Source of the DNA: Xanthomonas citri pv. mangiferaeindicae
GTDB lineage: Bacteria > Pseudomonadota > Gammaproteobacteria > Xanthomonadales > Xanthomonadaceae
Reading direction: 5' to 3'
Length of the DNA: 64,000 nucleotides
Assembly (NCBI GenBank): GCA_002240395.1
Contig: CP016836.1
Coordinates: 3,720,001-3,784,000, forward strand
Part shown: positions 9,262 to 17,111 of the stretch, in pieces
How the letters are laid out: each line of letters starts with the position of its first letter
How positions within the stretch are numbered: position 1 is the stretch's first letter
Made by a program: the position numbers and the translations under genes
Notes under the pieces: generated by a model
What the model saw: the letters and a program-made list of their open reading frames with translations, nothing else
Databases searched by the model: none
Told to the model about the DNA's origin: nothing

Positions 9262-10148
9262 AATGGCAGATGTTCATTGGCCATGCCGTGTTCATAAGCT
9301 CTTGCCTGATCACGCTTTTCATCGTGCTCTCGTTCAAGCTTCTGCGAAAGCAAAGGGAACGTCGCTCGCCGTTGCATGGACGGCAGATCGGGCATCTGCC
9401 GGGCCAGCAGCTCATTCAGCGCATCGACAAGGCCGACCAAGAAATGGACTTCGGCTTCACCGTAATGACGATCTCCTTGCCGATGCTCTTTCTCATCTGG
9501 GCGACAACGCGAATCGACTGGGCGGAAGTCAAGTTCGGCACCATCGAGCTCATCTTTCTTGCCGGCTGGGCGATCTTTTTCTTCTACGGCTTCTGGCACT
9601 ACCAGCTTCATGTCAAGCGAAAGGAACAGGCACGCGACGGCTTGCTGGCAGAGCGCGTGACTGGGATGCAGCTCAACCGTCTAGTCGCCCAAGGATGCAC
9701 CGTGATGCACGACCTACCATGCGGAGACTTCAATATCGATCACGTCGTGATCGCACCACGTGGCATCTTTGCGGTAGAGACCAAGTCCTTCCGCAAGCCA
9801 CAAAAAGATTCTACGCAAACCAAAGCGCGCGTCAGCTTCGATGGCAACACACTTCGATTCAGTGACTTCATAACCCGTAAGCCGATTGATCAAGCACGAA
9901 GGCAGGCTGCCTTCCTTGCTGGCGTCCTACGCGAGAGCCTCGGGAAAGATATTCAAGTCGTCCCGGCCGTATCGTTGCCTGGCTGGTTCGTCGAGAAGGA
10001 CGGGGCTGGAAAGTCCTCGGATGTGTTTGTGTTCACTCCAATGGGCAAGGGCTGCGATTGGTTCACCTATGGCGATGAGGTGATTCCGTCTGACAAGCGC
10101 AACCTTGTCGCACAGTTGCTCGCGCTGCGATACCCGGCAACATCGTGA
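9204..10148 (+). CDS. membrane protein with NERD (nuclease-related) domain
   Basis: The frame gives up to 314 residues (296 if the GTG at 9258 is the true start). There are three hydrophobic stretches: GHAVFISSCLITLFIVLSF, FTVMTISLPMLFLIW and IELIFLAGWAIFFFYGFW. A soluble domain of about 170 residues follows. FNIDHVVIAPRGIFAVETKSF is the core strand set of NERD domains: an Asp, then VETK in place of the catalytic E-x-K of restriction-like nucleases. NERD domains are predicted nucleases. The gene has lower GC than its neighbours and carries a strong AGGAGG, so it may be an acquired or defence-related gene (inference). It could equally act in DNA processing at the membrane. Confidence 0.72.
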   Translation: MDTDGRQQFTCRQAGNRSVKWQMFIGHAVFISSCLITLFIVLSFKLLRKQRERRSPLHGRQIGHLPGQQLIQRIDKADQEMDFGFTVMTISLPMLFLIWATTRIDWAEVKFGTIELIFLAGWAIFFFYGFWHYQLHVKRKEQARDGLLAERVTGMQLNRLVAQGCTVMHDLPCGDFNIDHVVIAPRGIFAVETKSFRKPQKDSTQTKARVSFDGNTLRFSDFITRKPIDQARRQAAFLAGVLRESLGKDIQVVPAVSLPGWFVEKDGAGKSSDVFVFTPMGKGCDWFTYGDEVIPSDKRNLVAQLLALRYPATS

Positions 10149-10187
10149 CCTCCAATCGTCAGGCCTCTGTCGTTAAAGAATTGGCGG

Positions 10188-10685
10188 TCAACAAGAGTGA
10201 TGAAAACCGGCGCCATTGAGTATCGAAGCCGGCATAGATGTCACCCTAACCATCCCCAAACACCGCCCCCCCGCCTCCCGCATGAAGATCCCCAGCGTCA
10301 CTGGGCCCACGCCCTTGAACGCAAGCAGGCGGCGCTCGAAGTCTTCGCGGCTGCCGGCGGCCTCGGCGATGCCGAGGATGCGGCCGTCGTAGTCGTCGAT
10401 CAGCGTGCGGCACAGCAGCGACAGGCGGGTCGCGGTCGACTCGTCGTAACGTCGATAGCCGCCTTCGCCCAGCATCCGCACCAGTTGCGCATGGGTGCAG
10501 GCGCCGAGCTTGCGGGGCGTGTCGCGACGGTGCACCTCCACGATCACCCGCCACGTCTCGGCCGCGATGGTCTGCGAGATGCGGTTGCCGAACAGGAAAC
10601 TGGCCAGGAACCACTTGAACAGGGTCGACTCGTCATGGGGCTTGATCTCGAAGCCGAGATCACGCGGCAGCAACTGGCGACGCAT
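10188..10685 (-). CDS. HhH DNA glycosylase-like protein, apparently shortened at the C-terminus
   Basis: The product is 165 residues. It starts MRRQLLPRDLGFEIKPHDES and contains a helical core ending in AFKGVGPVTLGIFMRE, a helix-hairpin-helix of the endonuclease III/HhH-GPD type. Proteins of this kind normally continue past the hairpin with a conserved aspartate-containing helix. Here the sequence after MREAGGR becomes low-complexity and unlike the family. The change coincides with a run of seven G on the coding strand (C at about 10265-10271), which suggests a frameshift or truncation. It is therefore possibly inactive. Confidence 0.55.
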   Translation of the reverse strand: MRRQLLPRDLGFEIKPHDESTLFKWFLASFLFGNRISQTIAAETWRVIVEVHRRDTPRKLGACTHAQLVRMLGEGGYRRYDESTATRLSLLCRTLIDDYDGRILGIAEAAGSREDFERRLLAFKGVGPVTLGIFMREAGGRCLGMVRVTSMPASILNGAGFHHSC

Positions 10686-10817
10686 GCGTCCTCATCTCCA
10701 TGTGCGCACTGGACAGGCCCCGGCGCTTGATGACAGTTCGCCATGCTCCCTGTGAACCCGGCGCGGTGAGCGGCGCTTGGCGCTATGCTGCCCCGCTCCT
10801 TCGTCGTACTTTTGCCC

Positions 10818-11263
10818 ATGTCCTATCGAACGCATCGCCATGTCGTCCTGCTCGCTGTCCTGCTGCTCGCCGCGTGCGGCGGTCCAGCGCCCTACACCGG
10901 GGCGATGTTGCCGAGTTGCAGCGCATCGACATGACGGTAGGTGAAGGCGCGCCCGCAGCGGCCGGCGACGAAGTGGCGGTGCACTACACCGGCTGGCTCT
11001 ACGACGAGCACGCGCCCGACAAACGAGGCGCCAAGTTCGACAGTTCGCGCGATCATGGCCAGCCCTTCGTATTCGAACTGGGCGCCGGCCGCGTCATCCG
11101 CGGCTGGGACGAGGGCGTGGCCGGCATGCGGCCCGGAGGCACGCGGGAACTGCACATTCCCGCCTGGCTCGGCTACGGCAGCAGTGGTGCCGGCAAGGTC
11201 ATTCCGCCGGGCGCATCGTTGGTGTTCGAGGTGGAACTGTTGGAGGTCCGGACGCACCGGTAA
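10818..11263 (+). pseudogene. FKBP-type peptidyl-prolyl isomerase lipoprotein, split by a frameshift
   Basis: An ATG at 10818 opens a lipoprotein signal peptide (MSYRTHRHVVLLAVLLLAAC) followed by GGPAPYTG, but that frame stops at 10932. The FKBP domain is in another frame, as VAELQRIDMTVGEG and then VAVHYTGWLY, FELGAGRVIRGWDEGVAGM and GYGSSGAGKVIPPGASLVFEVELL, ending at 11263. Joining the frames near the GGGG at 10899-10902 restores a normal 147-residue FKBP lipoprotein. Either one base is lost (or there is an assembly error), or the gene now makes only a 110-residue cytoplasmic FKBP from the ATG at 10931. The domain itself is complete. Confidence 0.8.
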
Positions 11264-11305
11264 TGAAGGTGCGTGTCACGGTTGTTGAGAAGGCGTGACA
11301 GCAGT

Positions 11306-12496
11306 TCAGCCCGCTCCGGCCCCTTGAGGCGGTCGGTCCAGCCGCGCCATGATCTCGGTCGCCTGAAACACGCGCCCCCACTGCCGCTCGTTGACCAGAC
11401 TGACGATGCCTTCAGCAAGCAGGTTGTTGAGGGCCGCATTCGCTGCAGGCTGCGAAACGTCGAGGCCTTCGACGGCTTGCTGTACCGACAGCACGGGATG
11501 CCCCAGCAGAAAGCGAGGCAGCCGGCGCGTTGCCGAATGCACGCGATAGTGTCCGAGCTGCTGTTCCCAGCGCTCGGCAATAGCGACCAGATCCTGTCCG
11601 ATGGCGATCGACTCGTCGCACGCCTCCACCACGCTTGCGGTCAGCAGTTCGATCCACGGCCGCCAGTTGCCCTGCAGCTGCACGGCAGCCAGAGCCGCGT
11701 AGTAGGCCGTCTTGGCACGCAGCAACGCGCCGGACAAGTACAGCGGCGGATACCGCTCGGCCGCCAGCAGCAACGGCATCAGCAACCGACCGGTGCGGCC
11801 ATTGCCATCATGGTAGGGGTGGATGGTCTCGAACTGGGCATGGGCGATCGCCAACTGCGCCACCAATGACAAGGCGCCCTGCTCATCATCTCGCGGCGCG
11901 TACTGCAAAATGCTGGCGGCCATTTCCTCCATGCAGTCCTGGATACATGCGGGCGGCGCCGGCACGAAAGTCGCGTCTTCGATCCGACGACTGGAGCCGA
12001 TCCAGACCTGCTCTGTCCGATAAGCGCCTACTGGAAACACGTCTGCCTCATCCTGCATCAGCTCCGCATGCAGTTCGTGGATGAGACGAAGATCCAGCGC
12101 ACGGCGTCCCTCCTGGCGAATGCGCGTCAGGCCATGCTGCAGCGCGCTCACGTAACGCTCGGTCACTTTGACGTCTGCGGGCATGCCCGTCGCGCCCTGG
12201 GTCGCTTCATAGGTCAGCAACTGCGAGAGATTCGCCTTCGTTCCCTCGATCTGCGAACTCACCACCGCTTCTCGCCGGGCCAGCGTACGGGTCACCATGT
12301 CGGCATTCGGGAGGTGCGCCATCACACCCTGCAATCGCCCCAATGCGGCGTGCGCCTGAGCGAACTCCGCGTGATAGGAGGCGCCTTCCGGCAGCCGGCG
12401 AGGCGTCGGGGGGGCCACCATTGCATGGACGTTCGGATGTCCGGCCACTGGCACCAAGTACGGATGCCGCTCAACGGCGATCTGACTTCGGCGCAT
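11306..12496 (-). CDS. Fic-family AMPylase with C-terminal winged helix
   Basis: The product is 396 residues. The Fic core motif HPYHDGNGRTGR lies at 226-237, with catalytic His226, and SSQIEG at 80-85 is the (S/T)xxxE(G/N) inhibitory helix placed N-terminally, so this is a class II Fic protein. The C-terminal 70 residues form a winged helix-turn-helix (HPVLSVQQAVEGLDVSQPAANAALNNLLAEGIV). Fic enzymes transfer AMP from ATP to target proteins. The wing domain and the paired dyads directly upstream (12516-12593) suggest it represses its own promoter. GGAGG seven bases before the ATG at 12496 fixes the start. Confidence 0.92.
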   Translation of the reverse strand: MRRSQIAVERHPYLVPVAGHPNVHAMVAPPTPRRLPEGASYHAEFAQAHAALGRLQGVMAHLPNADMVTRTLARREAVVSSQIEGTKANLSQLLTYEATQGATGMPADVKVTERYVSALQHGLTRIRQEGRRALDLRLIHELHAELMQDEADVFPVGAYRTEQVWIGSSRRIEDATFVPAPPACIQDCMEEMAASILQYAPRDDEQGALSLVAQLAIAHAQFETIHPYHDGNGRTGRLLMPLLLAAERYPPLYLSGALLRAKTAYYAALAAVQLQGNWRPWIELLTASVVEACDESIAIGQDLVAIAERWEQQLGHYRVHSATRRLPRFLLGHPVLSVQQAVEGLDVSQPAANAALNNLLAEGIVSLVNERQWGRVFQATEIMARLDRPPQGAGAG

Positions 12497-12515
12497 GACC
12501 ATTCCTCCCGGACGC

Positions 12516-12593
12516 GAAACCTTATGATGCTCCAATGCTACTATAAGGAAAAGCAAGAAACCTTATAGAGCTGCCCGAGCTTTATAAGGTTTC
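12516..12593 (-). promoter_or_regulatory. two tandem dyad operators upstream of fic
   Basis: GAAACCTTAT at 12516-12525 faces ATAAGGAAAA starting at 12543 across 17 bases. GAAACCTTAT at 12557-12566 faces ATAAGGTTTC at 12584-12593, again across exactly 17 bases. The two dyads are 41 bp apart, about four helical turns. They cover the region just upstream of the fic ATG, where its promoter must lie. The downstream dyad is also part of a longer 16-bp inverted repeat with one mismatch. They are likely autoregulatory binding sites for the winged-helix Fic protein (inference). Confidence 0.7.
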
Positions 12594-12701
12594 CGACCCG
12601 CTCGCCGCTGAACTTACCGCGATTGAGGCCGTGTGACAGCGAGCGTGGACACCTCCCACTTGCCCAGCACCGTGCATGAGTATCCAGATGGGCGATATCA
12701 C

Positions 12702-13070
12702 TCAGGACCGCGCCTTCTCCAGCCGCGCCTTCAGATCCGCAAAGGGGTTGGAGGTGGCCGCGGCCGGCACGTCCTCGGCGTCGCGTGCGCTCACACCGGT
12801 GTGGTCGAGTTGACGGGCGTGCTCGTTGTCGTGGCAGTAGATGCACAGCAACTCCCAATTGCTGCCATCGGGCGGGTTGTCGTCGTGATTGTGGTTGCGG
12901 TGGTGCACCGTCAACTCGCGCAGGTTGGCGCGGGTGAACTCACGCGCGCAGCGGCCGCAGATCCACGGGTACAGCTTCAACGCCCGCTCGCGGTATCCGT
13001 TGTTGCGCTGCTCGGCGCTGCGGCGGGCCTCGGCAACGATGCGGTCGAGCCTGGTCTGGTCGGGTGTCAT
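12702..13070 (-). CDS. yajD: YajD-family HNH nuclease
   Basis: The 122-residue protein has the zinc-binding CGRC (about 38-41), the HNH core LRELTVHHRNHNHDDNPPDG, and the second cysteine pair CIYCHDNEH. It ends in the NPFADLKARL tail typical of YajD. Length and order match the Escherichia coli protein. The family is predicted to cut nucleic acid; its cellular role is unknown. It follows the fic operator region but is probably transcribed separately. Confidence 0.9.
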   Translation of the reverse strand: MTPDQTRLDRIVAEARRSAEQRNNGYRERALKLYPWICGRCAREFTRANLRELTVHHRNHNHDDNPPDGSNWELLCIYCHDNEHARQLDHTGVSARDAEDVPAAATSNPFADLKARLEKARS

Positions 13071-13326
13071 CGGCCGAGTCTAGCGCCACGGGACAGCGCC
13101 AGATTCACAGATCCGAGAAATGGCGTGCAAAGGCAGCCCGCTCGAGGCCTCGAACACCTGAGCATCCCGGGCCCGCATCACGGGTCGACGCGCGCTCCTG
13201 TCTGGAGACTGTGATCCGACTGCTCGCGTGACTTAGCCCGCAAAGGCAAGCTCGGCCTTCTCGTCCAAGTCACGCCGGCTTACGTTCTCGCCGTTAAGGT
13301 CTGGCCAACCTGACAGGAGACGCACC

Positions 13327-13677
13327 ATGCCCATCGATCCCGCTGCCGTGTTGACCGAAGCCAATGCCGCCGTCTCGCGCGGCGACCATGCCGGCTTCCT
13401 TGCCCATTGCACCGACGACGTGGTCTGGCACTTCGTCGGAGACCGCACGATCACAGGCAAGGAGGCGATCCGGCGCTTCATGGACGAGACCTACGTCACT
13501 CCACCGGAGGTCGTGGTGGACCAGCTAATCGCCGACGCCGACCATGTGGTCGCGATTGGCACGATCACCATCATCTCTGCCGACGGCAAGCGCACCACTT
13601 CCGATTACAGCGACGCGTGGCGTCTTCGCGACGGGAAACTCGCGGAGTTGCATGCGTTCGTCATCGACCGCGCGTAG
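13327..13677 (+). CDS. SnoaL/NTF2-like protein
   Basis: The product is 116 residues with the cone-shaped NTF2-like pattern: an N-terminal helix (AAVLTEANAAVSRGDHAGFLAHCTDDVVWHF), a strand pair (ITGKEAIRRFMDE) and the terminal sheet (VVAIGTITI, SDAWRLRDGKLAELHAFV). AGGAGA precedes the ATG. Such proteins act as small isomerase-like or ligand-binding domains; this one has no neighbour that defines a pathway. Confidence 0.8.
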   Translation: MPIDPAAVLTEANAAVSRGDHAGFLAHCTDDVVWHFVGDRTITGKEAIRRFMDETYVTPPEVVVDQLIADADHVVAIGTITIISADGKRTTSDYSDAWRLRDGKLAELHAFVIDRA

Positions 13678-13699
13678 CCGGCCCGCGTTCCCTACGGGT

Positions 13700-13719
13700 G
13701 CCAGGGGCACGTCCCTGGC
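13700..13719. terminator. hairpin between convergent genes
   Basis: GCCAGGG at 13700-13706 pairs with CCCTGGC at 13713-13719. It lies between the stop of the NTF2-like gene and the stop of the convergent L,D-transpeptidase gene. There is no T tract. Confidence 0.45.
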
Positions 13720-13732
13720 GCCGCAACTTAAA

Positions 13733-14434
13733 TCAATCGGCGCCCTTCGCCGCGCGGCTTGCCGCGAAGTCCGGAAAGGTCTCGGCAATCGAATCCTTGT
13801 CCGGCAGGATGTAGAACACGCCGCCCTTCTCGAACGTCGAGCGGACGACCTGATCATAGAAGTCCGATGCGACGTTGATGCATCCGTGGGTCACCCGATT
13901 GTCGTCCGGCGAAGGCGATGCCAGGCGTTCGGCGCGTCGCTCGGCCGGCGTGCCGCTCGCAGTCGGGTGCAGCGAGACCGCCGAGTCGTAATCCACCCAG
14001 AGCACGCGCCCGGCGTCGATCGACGGACCATAGCCACCCACGAAGCGACCGGCCGGCGTGGTGCGATCGCGCCCCGGAATCTCGCGCAACGCAAGGCCGG
14101 CGATGCCGGGCGCGGCATGGTCGCCCACCGCAGACCCGAACAGCCCAGGGGCTGCGCCTCGCAGCCTGCCGTCGCCACCGAACACCAGAATCTGCGCAGC
14201 GGCCTTGTCCATCACCGCGAACGGATAGCCGTGGTTGTCGTTGGCCGCGATGACCCAGCCCGCGAGCTCGATCACCGTGTCGGACACCTCTTGCCCCGGC
14301 GGAAGCTGGTCGACCGAAGCGACAGGTGGCGCCGCGGCATCTTCGGCCATCGCCACGCCCACACTCGCGGAAGCCAATGCAAGCAACAGGGCACCGTGAA
14401 AGACCCGCCTCGCAGCGTGTGTGGACTGGGCCAT
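13733..14434 (-). CDS. L,D-transpeptidase (YkuD domain), exported
   Basis: The product is 233 residues with a signal peptide (to about residue 30, VAMA). The catalytic motif THGCIN sits at 182-187 with nucleophile Cys185 and the paired His156 (SLHPT), as in YkuD L,D-transpeptidases that make 3-3 crosslinks or attach lipoproteins to peptidoglycan. GAGGAG lies before the ATG. The alanine-zipper lipoprotein gene lies directly upstream on the same strand (gap of 76 bases), suggesting cotranscription and a shared cell-envelope role. Confidence 0.88.
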   Translation of the reverse strand: MAQSTHAARRVFHGALLLALASASVGVAMAEDAAAPPVASVDQLPPGQEVSDTVIELAGWVIAANDNHGYPFAVMDKAAAQILVFGGDGRLRGAAPGLFGSAVGDHAAPGIAGLALREIPGRDRTTPAGRFVGGYGPSIDAGRVLWVDYDSAVSLHPTASGTPAERRAERLASPSPDDNRVTHGCINVASDFYDQVVRSTFEKGGVFYILPDKDSIAETFPDFAASRAAKGAD

Positions 14435-14510
14435 GGAACAACTCCTCGACAAGACAGATGAAACACCGGGACCCGTGGCCGGCAAGCCAGCGGGTCCCGG
14501 TCCGATCAGA

Positions 14511-14780
14511 TCAACCGCGCGGCGTACGGCGCGGCGCAGTTTCGAGCTGTTGGACGCGACGCTCCATCTGATCCAACCGCTGGTTGGCCTGCGTCGCGGA
14601 CTGGTTGGCGGATTCCGCACTCTGGGCCGCACCCTGCACGCGCGAGTCGAGGGAATCCAGGCGCGAGTCGATGCGTGCGAAGTCTTCCTTGTAGGTAGCG
14701 CAGCCACCAAGGGCCACAGAGGCAACAAGCGCCACGCCGATCATTTGCGCCGTTCTACGACGCTGAGGGGTGAGCAACAT
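14511..14780 (-). CDS. alanine-zipper lipoprotein (Lpp/OprI-like)
   Basis: The product is 89 residues. A lipoprotein signal peptide ends in the lipobox VALGGC (acylated Cys about 27). A coiled-coil heptad region follows (FARIDSRLDSLDSRVQGAAQSAESANQSATQANQRLDQMERRVQQLE, residues about 34-80). The alanines and serines at heptad positions match the alanine-zipper family. The protein ends PRRTPRG and lacks the C-terminal lysine by which Braun lipoprotein is joined to peptidoglycan. It is probably an outer-membrane trimer; the adjacent L,D-transpeptidase could still modify it only by another route. Confidence 0.82.
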   Translation of the reverse strand: MLLTPQRRRTAQMIGVALVASVALGGCATYKEDFARIDSRLDSLDSRVQGAAQSAESANQSATQANQRLDQMERRVQQLETAPRRTPRG

Positions 14781-15146
14781 TCGGGTTCTCCTGCTTCGGG
14801 GGAGTCCGGAATATAGCGGCGTTCTTGCAGTCGCCTCCATGCGCCTTCAGGCGAGATTGGACTACGTAAATGGCAGGTGAAAGACCGCTCATTTCCATAT
14901 CTAGGGCAGCCCCTAGATGGCAGAAAGACCTTTGTATGCTGCGTCCATCAGGCGGTTGCGGGCGGGCAAAGTCCACGCCGGCATCCGCGTCGTCAACGTG
15001 CCGGTGCCTGTGTACGCGCAGCGGTGCACTGCCCTTTGCCGTTGGACCATGCGACGAGACAGCAAGCGATCACTCCAAATCGGTGCGAGTGCCGCCCGAC
15101 ACCGATGCGACCCGCAGCACACAAAGCGGCTGCGGGCCGCGTTCGC
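14781..15146. other. intergenic region, 366 bp, nothing identified
   Basis: It lies between the start of the alanine-zipper lipoprotein gene and the stop of the upstream reverse-strand gene. No reading frame with a ribosome site and no clear hairpin with a T tract was seen. It presumably contains the lipoprotein promoter. Confidence 0.5.
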
Positions 15147-15815
15147 TCAATGCAGATCGCTGCGATGGTCGCGCTGCCGCTTGGCGGCCCCACCCGCATG
15201 CACGTTGTACAGCGGCGGCACTTCCCGAACCCGAAGTCCGGGCGCGGGCTCGTTGTCGAGAGATTGCGCGCTCACCTGCCGCATGATCGTGTGCGCGGCA
15301 TCGGCGTCATTGAAGATGGTGGTGCCAGTGACAATTAGCGTGCCCGGCGCGAGCTCTCCGCCTTCGCTGGCCATCAACAGGTCGCCTTGCGCCGTCAACT
15401 GATCGAGCAGCCGGTTCACTTCGTCGAGCTGATCGAGCGTCACGCCGAACGCATAGTCGTGGTCGACGGACGCGCCCGGAGCGTCCGGGCCGACGGGGAA
15501 CGCCGCATCCGAACTGCCGGCTTCATCGCCGTCCTCGGCTTCCTCCGCCGCAGCCGCCATCACGCCCTGCCTGTGCCGGGCCTTCGGCTCGGACACCTCG
15601 TCCATCACCAACTGCACCTGCTCCGCCAGCATCTCGAAGTAACTCGACAGCGCCGGTGGATCGATCGGGGGCCCGCTTTCCGTCTCGCCCATGCGGGGCT
15701 CCGACAGACGCGCCAGCAATTCAAGGTGCTGGTGCAGCTTGCGCAGCCGCAGCTCGCCGTCCTCGGACAGCAGATAGGCAAACGTCCCTTGGTCTTCAGT
15801 CTCGAACTTCGCCAT
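15147..15815 (-). CDS. XAC0095-like protein of unknown function
   Basis: The product is 222 residues. The N-terminal AYLLSEDGELRLRKLHQHLELLARLSEP resembles the XAC0095-like domain found only in Xanthomonadaceae. A helix (LSSYFEMLAEQVQLVMDEV) follows, then an acidic alanine-rich linker and a second domain (FGVTLDQLDEVNRLLDQL ... TLIVTGTTIFNDADAAHTIM). GAGGAG before two tandem ATG codons fits either; 15815 is chosen for spacing. No enzymatic motif is visible and the function is unknown. Confidence 0.65.
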   Translation of the reverse strand: MAKFETEDQGTFAYLLSEDGELRLRKLHQHLELLARLSEPRMGETESGPPIDPPALSSYFEMLAEQVQLVMDEVSEPKARHRQGVMAAAAEEAEDGDEAGSSDAAFPVGPDAPGASVDHDYAFGVTLDQLDEVNRLLDQLTAQGDLLMASEGGELAPGTLIVTGTTIFNDADAAHTIMRQVSAQSLDNEPAPGLRVREVPPLYNVHAGGAAKRQRDHRSDLH

Positions 15816-16433
15816 CATCGTCTCCTCATTCCATGAAGTGCCCGTCCGCCAGACGGAGGACGGGAAGTCGGGAGGTTCGAAACCGCTACGAGCCGGCGGG
15901 CGTATTTCCCCGAAGGGTGTTGTATTAGCCGCCCTCCCGACGCAGGCATCGCGTCGGTCCATGCCCGCAAGCGCACGGGCACAAAAAACCCACCAGTTTG
16001 ACGGAGGTGGGGACCGCTCGTAGAGGAGTTTCGACGCTCCTTGGGATTGAGTCTGCGACGGGCAAACCGAGGTGTCAAGGGCATTCTCAGCTGCTGCGCC
16101 CAGAATCTGCGAGTGCTGCCAGCCGTGCCAGGAAGGCCTCTACCGATGCGCTTCTTGTCCGCCAGCAAGGGCTGGCCGTCAGCCAGGTAGAATCGGATCA
16201 ACCCTCCGAAAGGAGCCTTCTCCGCCGCAAGCTGTAGCGCGCCGAACCCACCGTCAATCGCGAACTTGCTACAGCAATCTGGGCGGTCTCCGCTCCGTTA
16301 CGCCAACCTGTTCGCAGGGGCAATGCATACGCCTTTTCAATCGCCGGATAACACAACGGCACCCCCCGTATGCGGGACCGGGCGCGACCCGGCAACCTAC
16401 TGATGGATGGCAGGTTCTGCCTGTTTCCACCGC
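15816..16433. other. intergenic region, about 620 bp, no gene recognised
   Basis: Open frames exist on the reverse strand but none has a convincing ribosome site, start or recognisable domain. The region carries a reverse-strand intrinsic terminator at 15983-16011, so something is probably transcribed into it from the right, either a decayed gene or a structured RNA. It lies directly left of the integron cassette array. Confidence 0.45.
15983..16011 (-). terminator. rho-independent terminator on the reverse strand
   Basis: On the reverse strand CCCACC (16011-16006) pairs with GGTGGG (15994-15989) across an 11-base loop, followed by six T. No recognised gene ends just upstream, so it may close a small untranslated RNA made from the 16.0-16.4 kb stretch. 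Confidence 0.6.
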
Positions 16434-16493
16434 CCCTAACCTGCGCCATACTGCGTGCACCACCGCGTTTAAGCGGTCCAGTAGGCGTTAGGC
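16434..16493 (+). other. attC-like recombination site 1
   Basis: The site runs from CCCTAAC (16434-16440) to GTTAGGC (16487-16493), which matches the R' consensus GTTRRRY. The bases beside each end are complementary (CGCCATACTG with CAGTAGGCG), and ACCGC/GCGGT form the central hairpin. The cassette boundary would be after G16487. Confidence 0.65.
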
Positions 16494-16510
16494 ATCACAA
16501 GGAGAGTTTC

Positions 16511-17110
16511 GTGCCACGAATCACGCTCACGGATCTTATAGAGGTCGTGACGAAGTCAGGGAGTCCAAAAGCAACGAAGGTCAGTCAGCTTAAAAATAGA
16601 CAGGCCTACGATCCGGCGACGGATTTTTACAAGCCACTTCGAGAAGGCCTTGTCTCGCTCCACAGAAAGGGCGGTTCTAAAGCCGACCTGGCTAACTTGA
16701 CCAAGGGGCTTGCGGACCCAAAGAAAGCCGCTAACTACCCACCCATGGTTGCTGGATACAAGAAGTGGTGGGGACAAAAGACGCTTGAGTGGTTTGTCCC
16801 GCCTGGAGATACCTACACTACCTCGGGAATTGACGTTGCAATCAACCCAGAGATTGGACTGAAGGTCAATGGTCAAGCACACGTCGTGAAGCTCTACCTA
16901 AAAACCGACGCACTGGCCAAAACAAAGGCAGATCTGATTGTCACGCTCATGAACCATGTTCTTGGCGCATCACACGCTGCCGGCACGCAGTTCAGCGTCC
17001 TGGACGTTCGCAACAGCAAGCTTTTCACCTACTCAGCCACTGGGAAAAATTTCAAACCTATGGTGGATGCGGAGCTCGCCTACGTCGCGAGCCTATGGCC
17101 GCACGTTTGA
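16511..17110 (+). CDS. integron cassette protein of unknown function (199 aa)
   Basis: The start is a GTG with AAGGAG nine bases upstream, just inside the cassette. The product has no signal peptide, membrane helix or known catalytic motif. The C-terminal half is an alternating alpha/beta pattern (TSGIDVAINPEIGLKVNGQAHVVKLYLK, then TKADLIVTLMNHVL and TQFSVLDVRNSKLF). INPEIGL...VVKLYLK looks like part of a restriction-endonuclease-like or similar sheet, but I cannot name a family. Lower GC and the flanking attC sites show it was acquired as a cassette. A stress or defence role is possible but unproven. Confidence 0.72.
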   Translation: MPRITLTDLIEVVTKSGSPKATKVSQLKNRQAYDPATDFYKPLREGLVSLHRKGGSKADLANLTKGLADPKKAANYPPMVAGYKKWWGQKTLEWFVPPGDTYTTSGIDVAINPEIGLKVNGQAHVVKLYLKTDALAKTKADLIVTLMNHVLGASHAAGTQFSVLDVRNSKLFTYSATGKNFKPMVDAELAYVASLWPHV

Positions 17111-17111
17111 T

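Noticed and set aside
16198..16449. Reverse-strand frame of 83 codons left of the cassettes
   Set aside because: No ribosome site or recognisable domain, and its left part overlaps a region with no conserved pattern; kept as unassigned intergenic sequence.
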